Numbered from the stretch's first letter, positions 30,836 to 40,833 are shown. The stretch: 62,547 bases of DNA from Joostella atrarenae (GCF_021764745.1 NZ_JAETXX010000008.1:1-62547); one strand, 5' to 3'. Program-made: numbers and translations. Notes: generated by a model not told the origin, from the sequence alone.

Positions 30836-31561
30836 TTATCTATTATCAATTATCTGAAATCCTTTATATTTTTCACGTAGTTTATCATTAGAGAAAACTA
30901 TTTCTCTTGGACTATTAACTTTTATGGATGAATCCAAATCAACTTCATTATAAGTAACCTCTTGGGTTAATATTTGGCTTTTTTGATTGTATTGATTACT
31001 TACTTTTATGACAGCTTTTTTTATGAAATCATATACAACCTCTTGTTTTATTAAGTTGGTAGTTTTAGTCATTTCTTCACTGGGTATAATGGAAATTTCT
31101 ACTTTATTCTCCATTGAGGTACAACGAACTTCTTTGGCTGATTCTAATATTTTCCGTTGTACTTCCAATAACCGCAAATAATTATTTCCTGATTCAAAGA
31201 TCTTTGGGTCTGCACTGTTCCAGTATATCCTGTGATCCTTTGGTATCACCACAAGTACCATCTCTTTATCTCCCGAAATAAGCATATCTTCACTCTTGAT
31301 ATAAAATCGATCTGATTTTTTAGCTACCTCAGTCTGTGACCTACTGGCTGCTATCTTAAGGTTAGGATTATAGCTTGTTTCTATACTATATTTCATATAG
31401 CTAGCTTTATCGGGGTTACTTAATTTCCATGTTTCTTCCATGGACTGTATGTAATCCTTTAAAATTTTGTCACATTGTTCCTTGTTTGAATACGATTGTG
31501 CTGCCATAACACTTGAGATGAGCAGCACCGTTATCAATTTAAGTAGTCTATAAGTTTTCAC
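30836..31561 (-). CDS. Exported protein of unknown function between giant genes
   Basis: This 241-aa protein has a signal peptide (MKTYRLLKLITVLLISSVMAAQ). The mature region combines helices (LRLLEVQRKILESAKEVRC) with strands (LVVIPKDHRIYWN, EVVYDFIKKAVIKVSNQYN). It may be a periplasmic lipoprotein-chaperone-like fold (compare LolA-type alpha/beta layout), but I cannot support a family call. Its start overlaps the 1910-aa gene by 14 nt, so the two are coupled. Confidence 0.55.
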   Translation of the reverse strand: MKTYRLLKLITVLLISSVMAAQSYSNKEQCDKILKDYIQSMEETWKLSNPDKASYMKYSIETSYNPNLKIAASRSQTEVAKKSDRFYIKSEDMLISGDKEMVLVVIPKDHRIYWNSADPKIFESGNNYLRLLEVQRKILESAKEVRCTSMENKVEISIIPSEEMTKTTNLIKQEVVYDFIKKAVIKVSNQYNQKSQILTQEVTYNEVDLDSSIKVNSPREIVFSNDKLREKYKGFQIIDNR

Positions 31562-34500
31562 GGTTTTGTTTTGGGGTATTGTATTGTGTTTCAGTTATTA
31601 CTTTTAATCCACGTTCTGTCTCAATTAATTTTCTAATTAATTGTCCCTCATTATTGTATTGATAGTACAATCCAAAATGTTGATCGTCAAAGAGGGTTAA
31701 TAACCGTAATGATTTGACATCATAGACAAAACAAGTCGATTGGGATTCCTTAGGGTTAAATTTGATGTCGTCGATATAAATATCTCCCAAACTTGCGTAA
31801 TTAAGTTGTGCAGTTACTGCTTGGTCGATATCCATTGAAATTGGGGCCACAAATACCCTATAAAGAGACCATTCGCCTGTAATGGCCACACGTTCAGGCC
31901 TGTATTCGTCCCCGTTTACGGTCAAAACAGCATCTTGCAGTTCATCTTGAGATTTTATCCAGAACTTTAACCACCCTCCTTTTTCCGATAAGGTTTCTTT
32001 GGCGGTCACATTATTTAGCAGGTTGTCATTATTATTTAATTTTTTAGAGTAATTTCCAGAATGTGCTATTCCATATATAATATCAGGTGAACCCGAATCT
32101 GGGTCATACTTATCTTCAAAATGCTCAAAATAAATTTCACTGTATTGAGCATTTTTGCTCACCATAACCGGTTGGGTAAAACCATATCCGTATTTGGATG
32201 CACTATATATACCCAATACATCCCTTTCTTCCAACGGGTTCCCATTGGGAGAGTATTTAGTGACCTCGTTCAATGCTACCCATTTATCTTCCTGCTGTTG
32301 CTGCCCGTAGTTAAAGGGAACGAAAGATTTTAAAATTCCCCCTTCATAAATTTTCCCCTGCTCTGTATTCCTATCAGAAGATTCCGACACGTCGTCTTTA
32401 TATACATAACTTTGATGTGCCCGCCATATATTTTGCAATTCGGCCTGAGAAGTCCCGGAATCATAGACGGTATGGATATTTTCATCCATCCATTTCGTCA
32501 CATTGGCAAGTGTACTATAGGTCGTGGCATTTGCTGAAATAATTCTATTTTCTTTAATAGACCAAGTATCATCAGCATTGATAAAGTTGGCTCCTTCGCC
32601 ATAACTTATGATATTTCCAGAACTTGCCAATAACTGATTGGTGTTGGCCATATTTTCTGATTTTCTACCCATTGCATTGTAGTTCCAATGGGCCGGAACG
32701 TTTAAACTATAGATAGATCCATTGTGAACTTCTTCAGAATTATATAATGGGATACCGTGATAGGCATCGTAGGTTTTGGTCAGTACAGATCTGCCGGTAG
32801 CATAATCAAATCCAAGGTTTTCAGAGGTGGACGCTATATTATCGCTATAGGAAACTATTTTTTTCTGAATTGCCGGATAGGTGATTACTTTACTTACCGC
32901 AATTTTGTTAAGACGTTGATCACTATAGCTAAAACCTAACCATCCGGATGCAAAAATAGGTGGGGGAAAAATTAAACCAACACTTACATCTATTTCAAAA
33001 TTAAAATCAAGATTTTGATTCTTAATTTGATACTTCTCCATGGAAACATCCATCTCTTTTCCGGGAACATCCCATGTTATTGTTCCGTCTTCTTTTAACA
33101 ATCTTATTTTTTCTCCAGGTTCGTAATAATAATAATCCTGACCCGATGAAATATAGCTGCTCAATCCTTCTTGGTAACTTCCTCCATAGGTTCGAACTGA
33201 TTTTGGTTGTCCATGCATATTATTAAGAATAAACCGAAATCCCTGTGAAGCCCAGGACTTATCTAAACTGTATTGAAAATTCGGTGAAGGTATGTTGAGT
33301 TTATCATCAAAGCTATTCTCTTGTAAATTAGAATACTCAACACCTTTTACAGGTCCTGCCTCTCCTATGTCAAACTTTGAGTCACTACCTGTACCATTTT
33401 GAGAATAATCATATAATTTATCAAAAGGATAGTCCCTACAGGTGTAATATTCATATATAGAATGTCCTGATCCAGTTTTCCCAGTGTGTATGTTTTCTAC
33501 TACGACTCTGGAGTGAGATACCGAAGGCGCCGGTAATAAAGATTCTCCTATAGGTCCTTCTGACTGTTCGCGATCCTTGCCCACAATTAAACGGTTTAAC
33601 CAAGATTGATCCTTTTTTGGTAAGAATCCAACCAAAGGGTTTTCCTCTCGCATAGTATTAGGCTCATTGGTAGCAACCCCACTACTTCGACCGTCTTCCA
33701 ATACATAATTGTAATTTTGCCCATAAATTGCAGCGTCACCCGTCTCAATTCCTTTGTCATACATAAGTAAACGTTTAACACGGATTCCTCCCCCACGTTT
33801 AGCCTTGTTCATTGGAATTTTTAAATAGGATAATTCTGGATTTAATGTTTTACAAACCTCCATCTTCTTGGGGAACTTTGAATTCACAACCATACCAGAA
33901 ACGGTTGTCATCCCATTAAGTGTAAACTGTCCAATTTTAAGCGCATCTCCAACATTATCTACTAACGGCTTATCGCATTCCACCAATTCTAAAACATCTT
34001 CTTCATATTGTCTCTCTAGTTTACTTTCACAACCAGCTGTATATTTACCCCATCGTTGTGTGGTATAAAAATCATAGCATGCTTGTCTTGGAGTTAATCT
34101 ATAGCCCTCGTCTTCAATAGGTTCATCGTAGATTCCAACACCCACTAAATTTTTCCCGTCAGATGCACCGTCCAATTCTATAGATATCTCTCCTGCTTCT
34201 GTATCTAGGAAGATATCTTTTACTTTAGCATAACCACTTATGTATTCAGACTTACAATTTTCTATACCAGAATAATTGCCTTCCAAAGCATATAAAAGCT
34301 TAAAATAAATTCTATTTTTAATTATTTCTTCCGTGGTATCAGCATCAGTATCCCCTAGAAAATAAACACGGAGTTTATCATAAAGCTTCTGAATTGCTAC
34401 CGCATCCTCCGATGTATTATAACCAATGTCTGATAAATCAAGTGTATACCTTGGCGATTCATAACCATCAACAAAATCTTTGAGTTTAACCAAAGCCATT

Positions 34501-37280
34501 ACATCCCTATCTTGTACATAATTGTAATCTTTATTTTCATACTGAACGAGTATCTGACCACCAGATGGCAATGTGATTTGCTTTAATTGCCATGCGGCCG
34601 GATCATAAGCTCCAGCAGCTATATCTCCTTGATATGGCCATGATCTCAAATTTAAATGTCTTGATTTTCCGTCAAACTGATTGTATCCCCAGGCATCCAG
34701 CAGATAAGGACCGTAATTAGGGTTTTGTACATTTACTGAATAGGTTGAACTTAAATCAAAAAAATCTGTAAGTGCTGGGTTCTCATCAATAAGATAATTG
34801 GGAAAATCATTTTTATCCTTATATCTGTAATCGAATTTATAGGAACTAATTCTTGCATTATATACGCCTTCAAATTCCGACCATACTTTGCGAAGTGTTA
34901 ATTTACCGGAGTTTGGTAATTGTGCATTAGCCGGAAATTTCCCGTTTAAATTATTGGGCGTATTGCCCACCAAAGTATAATCATATTGAAAATTTGTAAT
35001 CTGCAAAGGAGCCTCAGGTTGATCCTTTGCAAAAAGCACCACTCTTTCTAAATACTCTAGCTTTGATAATTCATCCTTAGCTGACGGGTCATCTGCACTG
35101 GGATCCCCTGATGTCGTTAAACTTCCTGCTGCCAGTCCATCCAATCGATCAACATTTGATCCGTTTAAGAAGGTATATTTCGGGTCTCCAGAAGTAACAT
35201 CAAAACGTTCCGGTGTGCTTTTATTGGTCACAAAATAAGCTATATGTGTTTTAGTCTCAACCTTTTTTAAGTAGAATACTTCTTTTTCACCGCTACTCAC
35301 ATAGCCCAGATCATCTTTTACATCTGAGATACTGTTTTTTTGATACAATAATCCATTATAGGGTATTCTCCATCGGTACCAATTGGAATTCCCCATATCA
35401 TTACTATTTCCATATTTTTTATAATATTCAAAAGAAGTCCAACCCCCAAAATCCATAGCGTCCGGTCCATTATTACCTACATCAATATAATCTGAAGTCG
35501 TTATTGATTTTAATAACGAAGTAACGGTATAAGGCTCTTTTTTAATATCTCCTAATACTACATTATGAAGACAAGCATCTACATCAAATTGATCATTTAA
35601 ATAAAGTTTCTTAAAGGCCAAATAATTTGACTCAATTTGATCATTTTCATTAACATCAATTGAAATATTCGTTGCATTTTTTACTTGGGTATCCAAATCA
35701 TAGTGATAAGAAAGACCTGCTTCATTAACGATATTAAACCCTTCAGATTCTTTCTCAATAAAAGAGCTTGTGGTCACTTTTTCTTTATCCAAATTTTGGA
35801 TTTCTGAGGAACTTAAACTAGGAAAAACACTGGTTACACCAGGGAAATTAGGTTCTGCCTTTAACAAGGCTTTGGAAAGTTGATTGGTTCCATACAATAC
35901 TTCACCTCCCAGATCACCAAAAAACCGATACATAGAAGTATCATCACTATCAAAAGAAAAACTTTCATTATTGGTATTCCCATCACGGTTCCAATCTCGC
36001 ATTTTAGAGGTATTATTACCAAAAGCAAGATTGACCCCAATTCCTAAATTGCCACCAAACATAAACTCTATTCCCAATCCATATGTTCTTATTTTGTTTT
36101 CATCACCATCTATTCTTTCGGGATGATAAAAACCTGAACTGGGTCGGTAAGCTCTAAAGCCTCCGGAGAGTCCCTCTCCTGTTAGCGAATACATATCAGG
36201 AGTAGAAAAAGGAATTCCAATAAAATAATCTCTTCTATCAAAGGGTTGGGCTTTTTCAGTGAAATAATCACTCCTATAACTTCCAATTCCCGAAGGAGTA
36301 TTTAGATACCCATAAGCAGAAATTGTTTCCTTTGCTTTGGTTCGGTTCACACTAAAAGAACCTTCCAAACCACCTTCTATTCCTACTGGTGCTACAGATG
36401 GATTTGTTTGTGCTCCAAAGCTCACATTAAAGTTATAACCTTTTACCTTTGAAAGATTGACAGGTCTTCCCAGATCACTATACATAGGTAAATTATATAT
36501 CGAATTTGCGGCAGTGGCTCTTGCCGATGACTTTAAACTTCTTTTAACTCTATTTTCATCCTCATTCTTCTTATTAAGCCTAATAAAATTCTTATCCTTC
36601 TTCTCTTCCTGTGCTAAATCTACTTTATCAAAAAAAGCGAATGGATTAATTGCAGCACTAAATGTAATTCCTGTAGCAGAGCGATTCATAGAGAGACTTC
36701 CAAAACCCTTTGACAATCTTAATGTATTTGTTCTACTTAAACCAATATAATTATTGAATCGCACATGCTTCCCTACCCCTAAAGGACTTTGACTATTATA
36801 TTTCGGGTTCTCTGGCGTTGATTCTTTTGACTGACTAAAAACTTCAAGGTTTAACTTCTCGGATCCGCTCATAGTCCAGTTCGGCCTTGTTTTATTATAA
36901 TAATCAATTGGAGTGTTATTGTACTCATCTGGAATTCCTCTAACATTTTTATTGATTGCTCCAGGGTTTAAAGTCCAACCATGTCCAACCCAGGAAGCAT
37001 CTTCTTCAGAGGTCGTTCCACTATGATATGACAACGACATGGCATAACCTCCACCATCAGGCCCTGGAATTTGAATAACAGGTAAGTTATAAGCAAAACT
37101 TCCAGAAAATGGATCAACCAGATTAGTAGTTGCTACCGGTTCAAAACTTGAAAACTCAGGAGAATTTGGCCCTGAAGTCAAGGCATAAAGAGAGCCTATA
37201 GAGGGAAATAATATTCCTAAAAGTATATCGGCCATAAAACTATAGACGATCAAATTGATATGTTTCCTTAATACTTTCAT
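31548..37280 (-). CDS. Giant SpvB/TcB-like YD-shell protein
   Basis: A 1910-aa protein with a hydrophobic N-terminal export signal (about 1-35). At about 55-115 it carries LVDPFSGSFAYNLPVIQIPGPDGGGYAMSLSYHSGTTSEEDASWVGHGWTLNPGAI in successive blocks. This is the SpvB/TcB N-terminal pattern (P-I-x-P-P-G...L-x-Y-x-S...G-x-G-W-x-L). Long YD-like and beta-rich regions follow. A jelly-roll-like carbohydrate-binding segment lies near 1725-1850, and the end (LRLLTLFDDQHFGLYYQYNNEGQL) is typical of Bacteroidetes YD proteins. No RHS core or toxin domain is seen. It overlaps the upstream lipoprotein gene by ATGA (4 nt). By analogy with TcB it may form part of a toxin cocoon. Confidence 0.78.
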   Translation of the reverse strand: MKVLRKHINLIVYSFMADILLGILFPSIGSLYALTSGPNSPEFSSFEPVATTNLVDPFSGSFAYNLPVIQIPGPDGGGYAMSLSYHSGTTSEEDASWVGHGWTLNPGAINKNVRGIPDEYNNTPIDYYNKTRPNWTMSGSEKLNLEVFSQSKESTPENPKYNSQSPLGVGKHVRFNNYIGLSRTNTLRLSKGFGSLSMNRSATGITFSAAINPFAFFDKVDLAQEEKKDKNFIRLNKKNEDENRVKRSLKSSARATAANSIYNLPMYSDLGRPVNLSKVKGYNFNVSFGAQTNPSVAPVGIEGGLEGSFSVNRTKAKETISAYGYLNTPSGIGSYRSDYFTEKAQPFDRRDYFIGIPFSTPDMYSLTGEGLSGGFRAYRPSSGFYHPERIDGDENKIRTYGLGIEFMFGGNLGIGVNLAFGNNTSKMRDWNRDGNTNNESFSFDSDDTSMYRFFGDLGGEVLYGTNQLSKALLKAEPNFPGVTSVFPSLSSSEIQNLDKEKVTTSSFIEKESEGFNIVNEAGLSYHYDLDTQVKNATNISIDVNENDQIESNYLAFKKLYLNDQFDVDACLHNVVLGDIKKEPYTVTSLLKSITTSDYIDVGNNGPDAMDFGGWTSFEYYKKYGNSNDMGNSNWYRWRIPYNGLLYQKNSISDVKDDLGYVSSGEKEVFYLKKVETKTHIAYFVTNKSTPERFDVTSGDPKYTFLNGSNVDRLDGLAAGSLTTSGDPSADDPSAKDELSKLEYLERVVLFAKDQPEAPLQITNFQYDYTLVGNTPNNLNGKFPANAQLPNSGKLTLRKVWSEFEGVYNARISSYKFDYRYKDKNDFPNYLIDENPALTDFFDLSSTYSVNVQNPNYGPYLLDAWGYNQFDGKSRHLNLRSWPYQGDIAAGAYDPAAWQLKQITLPSGGQILVQYENKDYNYVQDRDVMALVKLKDFVDGYESPRYTLDLSDIGYNTSEDAVAIQKLYDKLRVYFLGDTDADTTEEIIKNRIYFKLLYALEGNYSGIENCKSEYISGYAKVKDIFLDTEAGEISIELDGASDGKNLVGVGIYDEPIEDEGYRLTPRQACYDFYTTQRWGKYTAGCESKLERQYEEDVLELVECDKPLVDNVGDALKIGQFTLNGMTTVSGMVVNSKFPKKMEVCKTLNPELSYLKIPMNKAKRGGGIRVKRLLMYDKGIETGDAAIYGQNYNYVLEDGRSSGVATNEPNTMREENPLVGFLPKKDQSWLNRLIVGKDREQSEGPIGESLLPAPSVSHSRVVVENIHTGKTGSGHSIYEYYTCRDYPFDKLYDYSQNGTGSDSKFDIGEAGPVKGVEYSNLQENSFDDKLNIPSPNFQYSLDKSWASQGFRFILNNMHGQPKSVRTYGGSYQEGLSSYISSGQDYYYYEPGEKIRLLKEDGTITWDVPGKEMDVSMEKYQIKNQNLDFNFEIDVSVGLIFPPPIFASGWLGFSYSDQRLNKIAVSKVITYPAIQKKIVSYSDNIASTSENLGFDYATGRSVLTKTYDAYHGIPLYNSEEVHNGSIYSLNVPAHWNYNAMGRKSENMANTNQLLASSGNIISYGEGANFINADDTWSIKENRIISANATTYSTLANVTKWMDENIHTVYDSGTSQAELQNIWRAHQSYVYKDDVSESSDRNTEQGKIYEGGILKSFVPFNYGQQQQEDKWVALNEVTKYSPNGNPLEERDVLGIYSASKYGYGFTQPVMVSKNAQYSEIYFEHFEDKYDPDSGSPDIIYGIAHSGNYSKKLNNNDNLLNNVTAKETLSEKGGWLKFWIKSQDELQDAVLTVNGDEYRPERVAITGEWSLYRVFVAPISMDIDQAVTAQLNYASLGDIYIDDIKFNPKESQSTCFVYDVKSLRLLTLFDDQHFGLYYQYNNEGQLIRKLIETERGLKVITETQYNTPKQNRENL

Positions 37281-37909
37281 GATGTTCGATTGGAAAATTT
37301 AATGGTTGGTAGGGACTGGATCTTATCCTTATCAAAAAGAAAATGACTTATTCCTGTATCAAAAAAAGGATCTCGATATATAATATCCATCTTCTGGATT
37401 TCTTGATCCGTTTTTTTTGGGAATACGATATACAAAGTATTCTTAGCCTGTATTTCATAAGTGTTTTCAAAACTGCTCAAGACTGGTAATACTTTTAAGG
37501 AATCATTTAATTGCATTTCCAATGCACTTTTTAAATCGAAATTCAGCTGTCTCACTCTTTGATTATATCCCGAATAAGAATCCACATCATAAGTAAGCAT
37601 AGAAGTATGCCCGTCTTCATGATTCAATGAGAATAAAAAAGATGTTGATTGATTAAACTCTTTTAGATATTTATCATACATCGTTTTATCCTCACCATCT
37701 TTCTTCATTTCCATATAAGCCAAATACTCCGGTGGTAAATACTGCATTGTAAGCGTGAAACCATTCCCTTTAGCCTTTTTTATATATCCGTGATCAGTAT
37801 TGCTGACCCAAGCAACTAATTCAGTCTCATTTTCAATAGAACTCCCACATGAAAACATACATAATCCACATACTATTAGTAATATAATAGCCCTTGCTTT
37901 AAATCCCAT
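37277..37909 (-). CDS. Lipoprotein of unknown function heading the giant-protein operon
   Basis: This 210-aa protein has a lipoprotein signal (lipobox MFSC at about residue 21). The soluble part has SFLFSLNHEDGHTSMLTYDVDSY and a C-terminal FDTGISHFLFDKDKI segment. No known family is recognised. It overlaps the OmpH-like gene by 11 nt and the 1910-aa gene by 4 nt, so it is produced with them. An envelope chaperone or anchor for the giant protein is possible. Confidence 0.55.
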   Translation of the reverse strand: MGFKARAIILLIVCGLCMFSCGSSIENETELVAWVSNTDHGYIKKAKGNGFTLTMQYLPPEYLAYMEMKKDGEDKTMYDKYLKEFNQSTSFLFSLNHEDGHTSMLTYDVDSYSGYNQRVRQLNFDLKSALEMQLNDSLKVLPVLSSFENTYEIQAKNTLYIVFPKKTDQEIQKMDIIYRDPFFDTGISHFLFDKDKIQSLPTIKFSNRTS

Positions 37910-38456
37910 TTCGATATTCTTTATTTAGTTTTTCAATAACATCCTCTGTAAGATCAACAGGAGTAGATGAATAGACGACATTTCCATTCCCGGTAGCTCC
38001 TAATATTACATCATAGCCTTCATTTTGACCATAACGGGTTATAAAGTCATTAACTTTATTATACACGCTATTAATGATTTCTGCTTCCCTATCTTTTGAA
38101 TGCTCTTCAATCTGAGCACCTAATTTTAATAAAGTCACTTTCATACCTTCCACTTCCTTCTCTTTTTTAACTAGAGCATCTCCTTTAAGGGAAGTAGAAA
38201 GTAAATCCAATTCAGCTTTTTTGGATTCATATAACTCTTTTTGTATCTCGAAAGACTCTTTGTATTGTTCAATTTTAGCTTCATACATATCTCTGGCTTC
38301 GACAAAGCCACTGTACTTTTGTAGTACTATATCTGATTGAACAATACCAATTTTTGGTGTTGCATGATAGAACTGCATGGTTAATAGAATTGTTAATATG
38401 CATGCTGAAAAAAGCATATACCCTATTAACCATATATTTTTTTTATTAAAACTCAT
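37899..38456 (-). CDS. Membrane-anchored OmpH/Skp-like periplasmic chaperone
   Basis: This 185-aa protein has a hydrophobic segment (about 10-28) with no lipobox or clear cleavage site. It is followed by PKIGIVQSDIVLQKYSGF (the OmpH KIGYVD-type strand), a long charged coiled coil (about 55-125) and a C-terminal YDVILGATGNGNVVYSSTPVDLTEDVIEKLN, the signature end of the family. Skp-type proteins hold unfolded exported proteins. Being first in the giant-protein operon suggests a dedicated holdase, which is inference. Confidence 0.78.
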   Translation of the reverse strand: MSFNKKNIWLIGYMLFSACILTILLTMQFYHATPKIGIVQSDIVLQKYSGFVEARDMYEAKIEQYKESFEIQKELYESKKAELDLLSTSLKGDALVKKEKEVEGMKVTLLKLGAQIEEHSKDREAEIINSVYNKVNDFITRYGQNEGYDVILGATGNGNVVYSSTPVDLTEDVIEKLNKEYRNGI

Positions 38457-39114
38457 CTTATAATATTATTTAATTAAAAACTGTCCGTTAAGTTGTGCAT
38501 TTTATTTGGCTAACACTAAAGAGCATAACCCCTGCGAAGCCTTTCTTCCTACCCCATTCAAAACCATGATCCGATAGACTCTGATTAATAAATATTTCAT
38601 ATAATGTAATAAAAAGCATATTTTACTTACTTTTTAAAGAAATTAATCTTGCATAAAATTTCATATACTATATATATAAACATTATTATGAAAGAAATAA
38701 ATAGTTAAATTATTAATAATTTATATAAATAATTATCGTAAATACACGAAGAGTTTTAACCCAATATAATGCACGTCATAGATTGATGTGAGATATATTA
38801 GATTATAAATCGAATATTATTTTAATTTTTATTAAGGAAGTGGAATAGAATGAAATATTTCAAGTGTAAGTATAAAATTGGCATTTTCATAATTGTAGGT
38901 TTTATGGTTTAATATTGATTTAGGAATTTCAAAAAAAGTGAATTTACCGCAAATAGGTTTTATATCATATGTTAATAATATGTTAATACTTTAAGAATAT
39001 TATCATTAATTATAGATTATAATACCATAACATGCTTAAAACCAGTAATGTAATTATTTTCTATATGAAAGCCATATATAATAAAATTTATATTTAATTT
39101 TACATAAATGTACA
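38457..39114. other. AT-rich intergenic region without a gene
   Basis: These 658 bp of very AT-rich sequence have no credible open frame, tRNA or strong terminator. The right half carries poly-A/T tracts and short near-repeats of TATATATA type. The promoter of the leftward giant-protein operon should lie in the left part, but I find no clean TAnnTTTG box on the minus strand. Confidence 0.6.
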
Positions 39115-40440
39115 TTAATAAATATCTTCTTTAGTTAATTTATCTTTTGTTAAGGGGCCAAATCCAAAATTCAATGAAAGCATTGAAATTAAAGTCTCTC
39201 CAATAGTAATATCTTCAAAACGACTTCCCAGACTATAGGATAGTACAACCTGCTTAGTAAGATAGTAATTAAAAGATCCTATATATTGAAAATCAGAATC
39301 ACTCTCCTTTCTATACAAATGGTTACCCTGATTATCATTACCGGCCATTATTTCCTTTTGACTGCTTCTTCCTACCATTTCAAAATCAATTGAAAACTTT
39401 TTAAATATTCCTCCAACAGAAAGACCGTAATCAAAATTATTTTCAAATACTTCTTCTAAAGGAAAAAACTTAGAATAATAATCAGTGTTATACCATTGAT
39501 ATCTTAAAACACCAGATATATTTAAAAAATCAAGTTCATTTTTAAATCTATAATTAGGTGATATCCAAATGGCTTGTTTTGGCACATAAGAACGGTTAAA
39601 TTCATTTCTTGGAAAATTAATTAAATTAGCATATGCTATATCTAAAGACAAACCATACCTATTCTTGATATAATCTTCAAATTCGATATATAGATTCTCA
39701 TTACTAATTTGACTCTCTACGATATTGAGAAACTCTTGATAAAACTCCATATCCTCAGCTATATAACTTAATTTAGATGAATCCACATAAATGTCCTCCA
39801 TAATAACATTGATTTGTTCTATACTCAATGAAGTTTTAGAAGTTATTTTTGCTTTTATTATTGATTTACTAGCTTCCCAAAAATTTAAAAAAGAGATCTC
39901 TGATAAGTTTGGTAATAATTGTGCCCCAATAGAAGCACTAATATCTAAATCCCTTCGGATTTCAGATAAGGCATCATTTATTTCCATACGATCCGCATTA
40001 TTAGAAAAATAAAATGTTGTACGATATCCGATTCCTAATCCATTTGATTTTGTACTATCACCTAAAAAAAAGTTTTGGGTTAAAGCCACCGATATTGATG
40101 AATTTCTAACAAGTTGGTCCCATACATTAGTAGGATACAAATATTCATTAATAGAGATACCATGATCTGTAGCCCAGTACGGCATAAATTCCAATGCAAA
40201 ATCACTTGGGATAATAGATGTTTCTTCCCCATAAAAATTAGAATATAATGCTGTTTCTAATGCTTCATATGATTTCGGGCTCAAAATAGCGGCTGGTTGC
40301 ATACCTATAATCTCTGAGGCTGGAAATGTAGGAGATTGTACCTGATTTAATTTTTCTTGTGCAATTAAAATCTGTCCCACACTTGCAAATACAACGACAT
40401 AAAGAATGGAAAACCTCATAAGAAAGGAAATTTTATACAT
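39115..40440 (-). CDS. Probable outer-membrane protein of unknown function
   Basis: This 441-aa protein has a signal peptide (about 1-28, ending ILIAQE). The mature chain has alternating strands with aromatic ends (ALTQNFFLGDST, GLGIGYRTTFYFSN, LRYQWYNTDYYS, FDYGLSVGGIFKKFSIDFEMVG, YLTKQVVLSYSLGSRFEDI), consistent with a beta-barrel. A central helical insert covers about 195-270. The C-terminus does not end in the usual aromatic residue. It overlaps the upstream small gene by 25 nt. No family is recognised. Confidence 0.6.
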   Translation of the reverse strand: MYKISFLMRFSILYVVVFASVGQILIAQEKLNQVQSPTFPASEIIGMQPAAILSPKSYEALETALYSNFYGEETSIIPSDFALEFMPYWATDHGISINEYLYPTNVWDQLVRNSSISVALTQNFFLGDSTKSNGLGIGYRTTFYFSNNADRMEINDALSEIRRDLDISASIGAQLLPNLSEISFLNFWEASKSIIKAKITSKTSLSIEQINVIMEDIYVDSSKLSYIAEDMEFYQEFLNIVESQISNENLYIEFEDYIKNRYGLSLDIAYANLINFPRNEFNRSYVPKQAIWISPNYRFKNELDFLNISGVLRYQWYNTDYYSKFFPLEEVFENNFDYGLSVGGIFKKFSIDFEMVGRSSQKEIMAGNDNQGNHLYRKESDSDFQYIGSFNYYLTKQVVLSYSLGSRFEDITIGETLISMLSLNFGFGPLTKDKLTKEDIY

Positions 40441-40790
40441 AAAACTACGTATGGCCTCTTCTCTTCAGACTTTGGATTAAAATGCTCTGTTAAAATTTGA
40501 TCATTACACTTATACTGAATGCGTATATCTTCTTCCTTTGGCACTAAATTCACAATACGAGAAAAACAAAAGGTAGTTTCTGACCTTAGATCTTTTCCTT
40601 TCCCAATAAAGACAGTTCCGGCATCTTCAATTTGCTGATCGTTATCTCCTGGTACATTGATAGCTGTATAGATAATGTTTCCATCCGATATTAATTCAAC
40701 GCTAAAATAAACGTCTGTTTCATCGGCAACAGGAAACTGCAAGTCTTTATAACTATATAGTTTAGACATAAGTAGTTTAGCTTGGTTCAT
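40416..40790 (-). CDS. Small cytoplasmic protein of unknown function
   Basis: About 124 aa from the ATG at 40788-40790 (MNQAKLLMSKLYSY). An in-frame start at 40820 would add ten hydrophobic residues but no good signal peptide. The chain reads as a single beta-sandwich (DVYFSVELISDGNIIYTAINVPG, GTVFIGKGKDLRSETTFCFSRI, PYVVLCIKFPFL). It overlaps the following outer-membrane gene by 25 nt, so the two form a unit. Function is unknown. Confidence 0.5.
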   Translation of the reverse strand: MNQAKLLMSKLYSYKDLQFPVADETDVYFSVELISDGNIIYTAINVPGDNDQQIEDAGTVFIGKGKDLRSETTFCFSRIVNLVPKEEDIRIQYKCNDQILTEHFNPKSEEKRPYVVLCIKFPFL

Positions 40791-40833
40791 ATAATTTAGG
40801 ATTGGCAATATAAGAATCATTGAACTTACAGAT

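Noticed and set aside
15270-37000. Plus-strand open frames inside the giant genes
   Set aside because: They are antisense to long, well-supported coding sequence and have no recognisable domains or spacing of their own.
14526-37280. Type IX secretion cargo
   Set aside because: I see no C-terminal sorting domain in the giant proteins; the 3577-aa protein ends in the toxin module.
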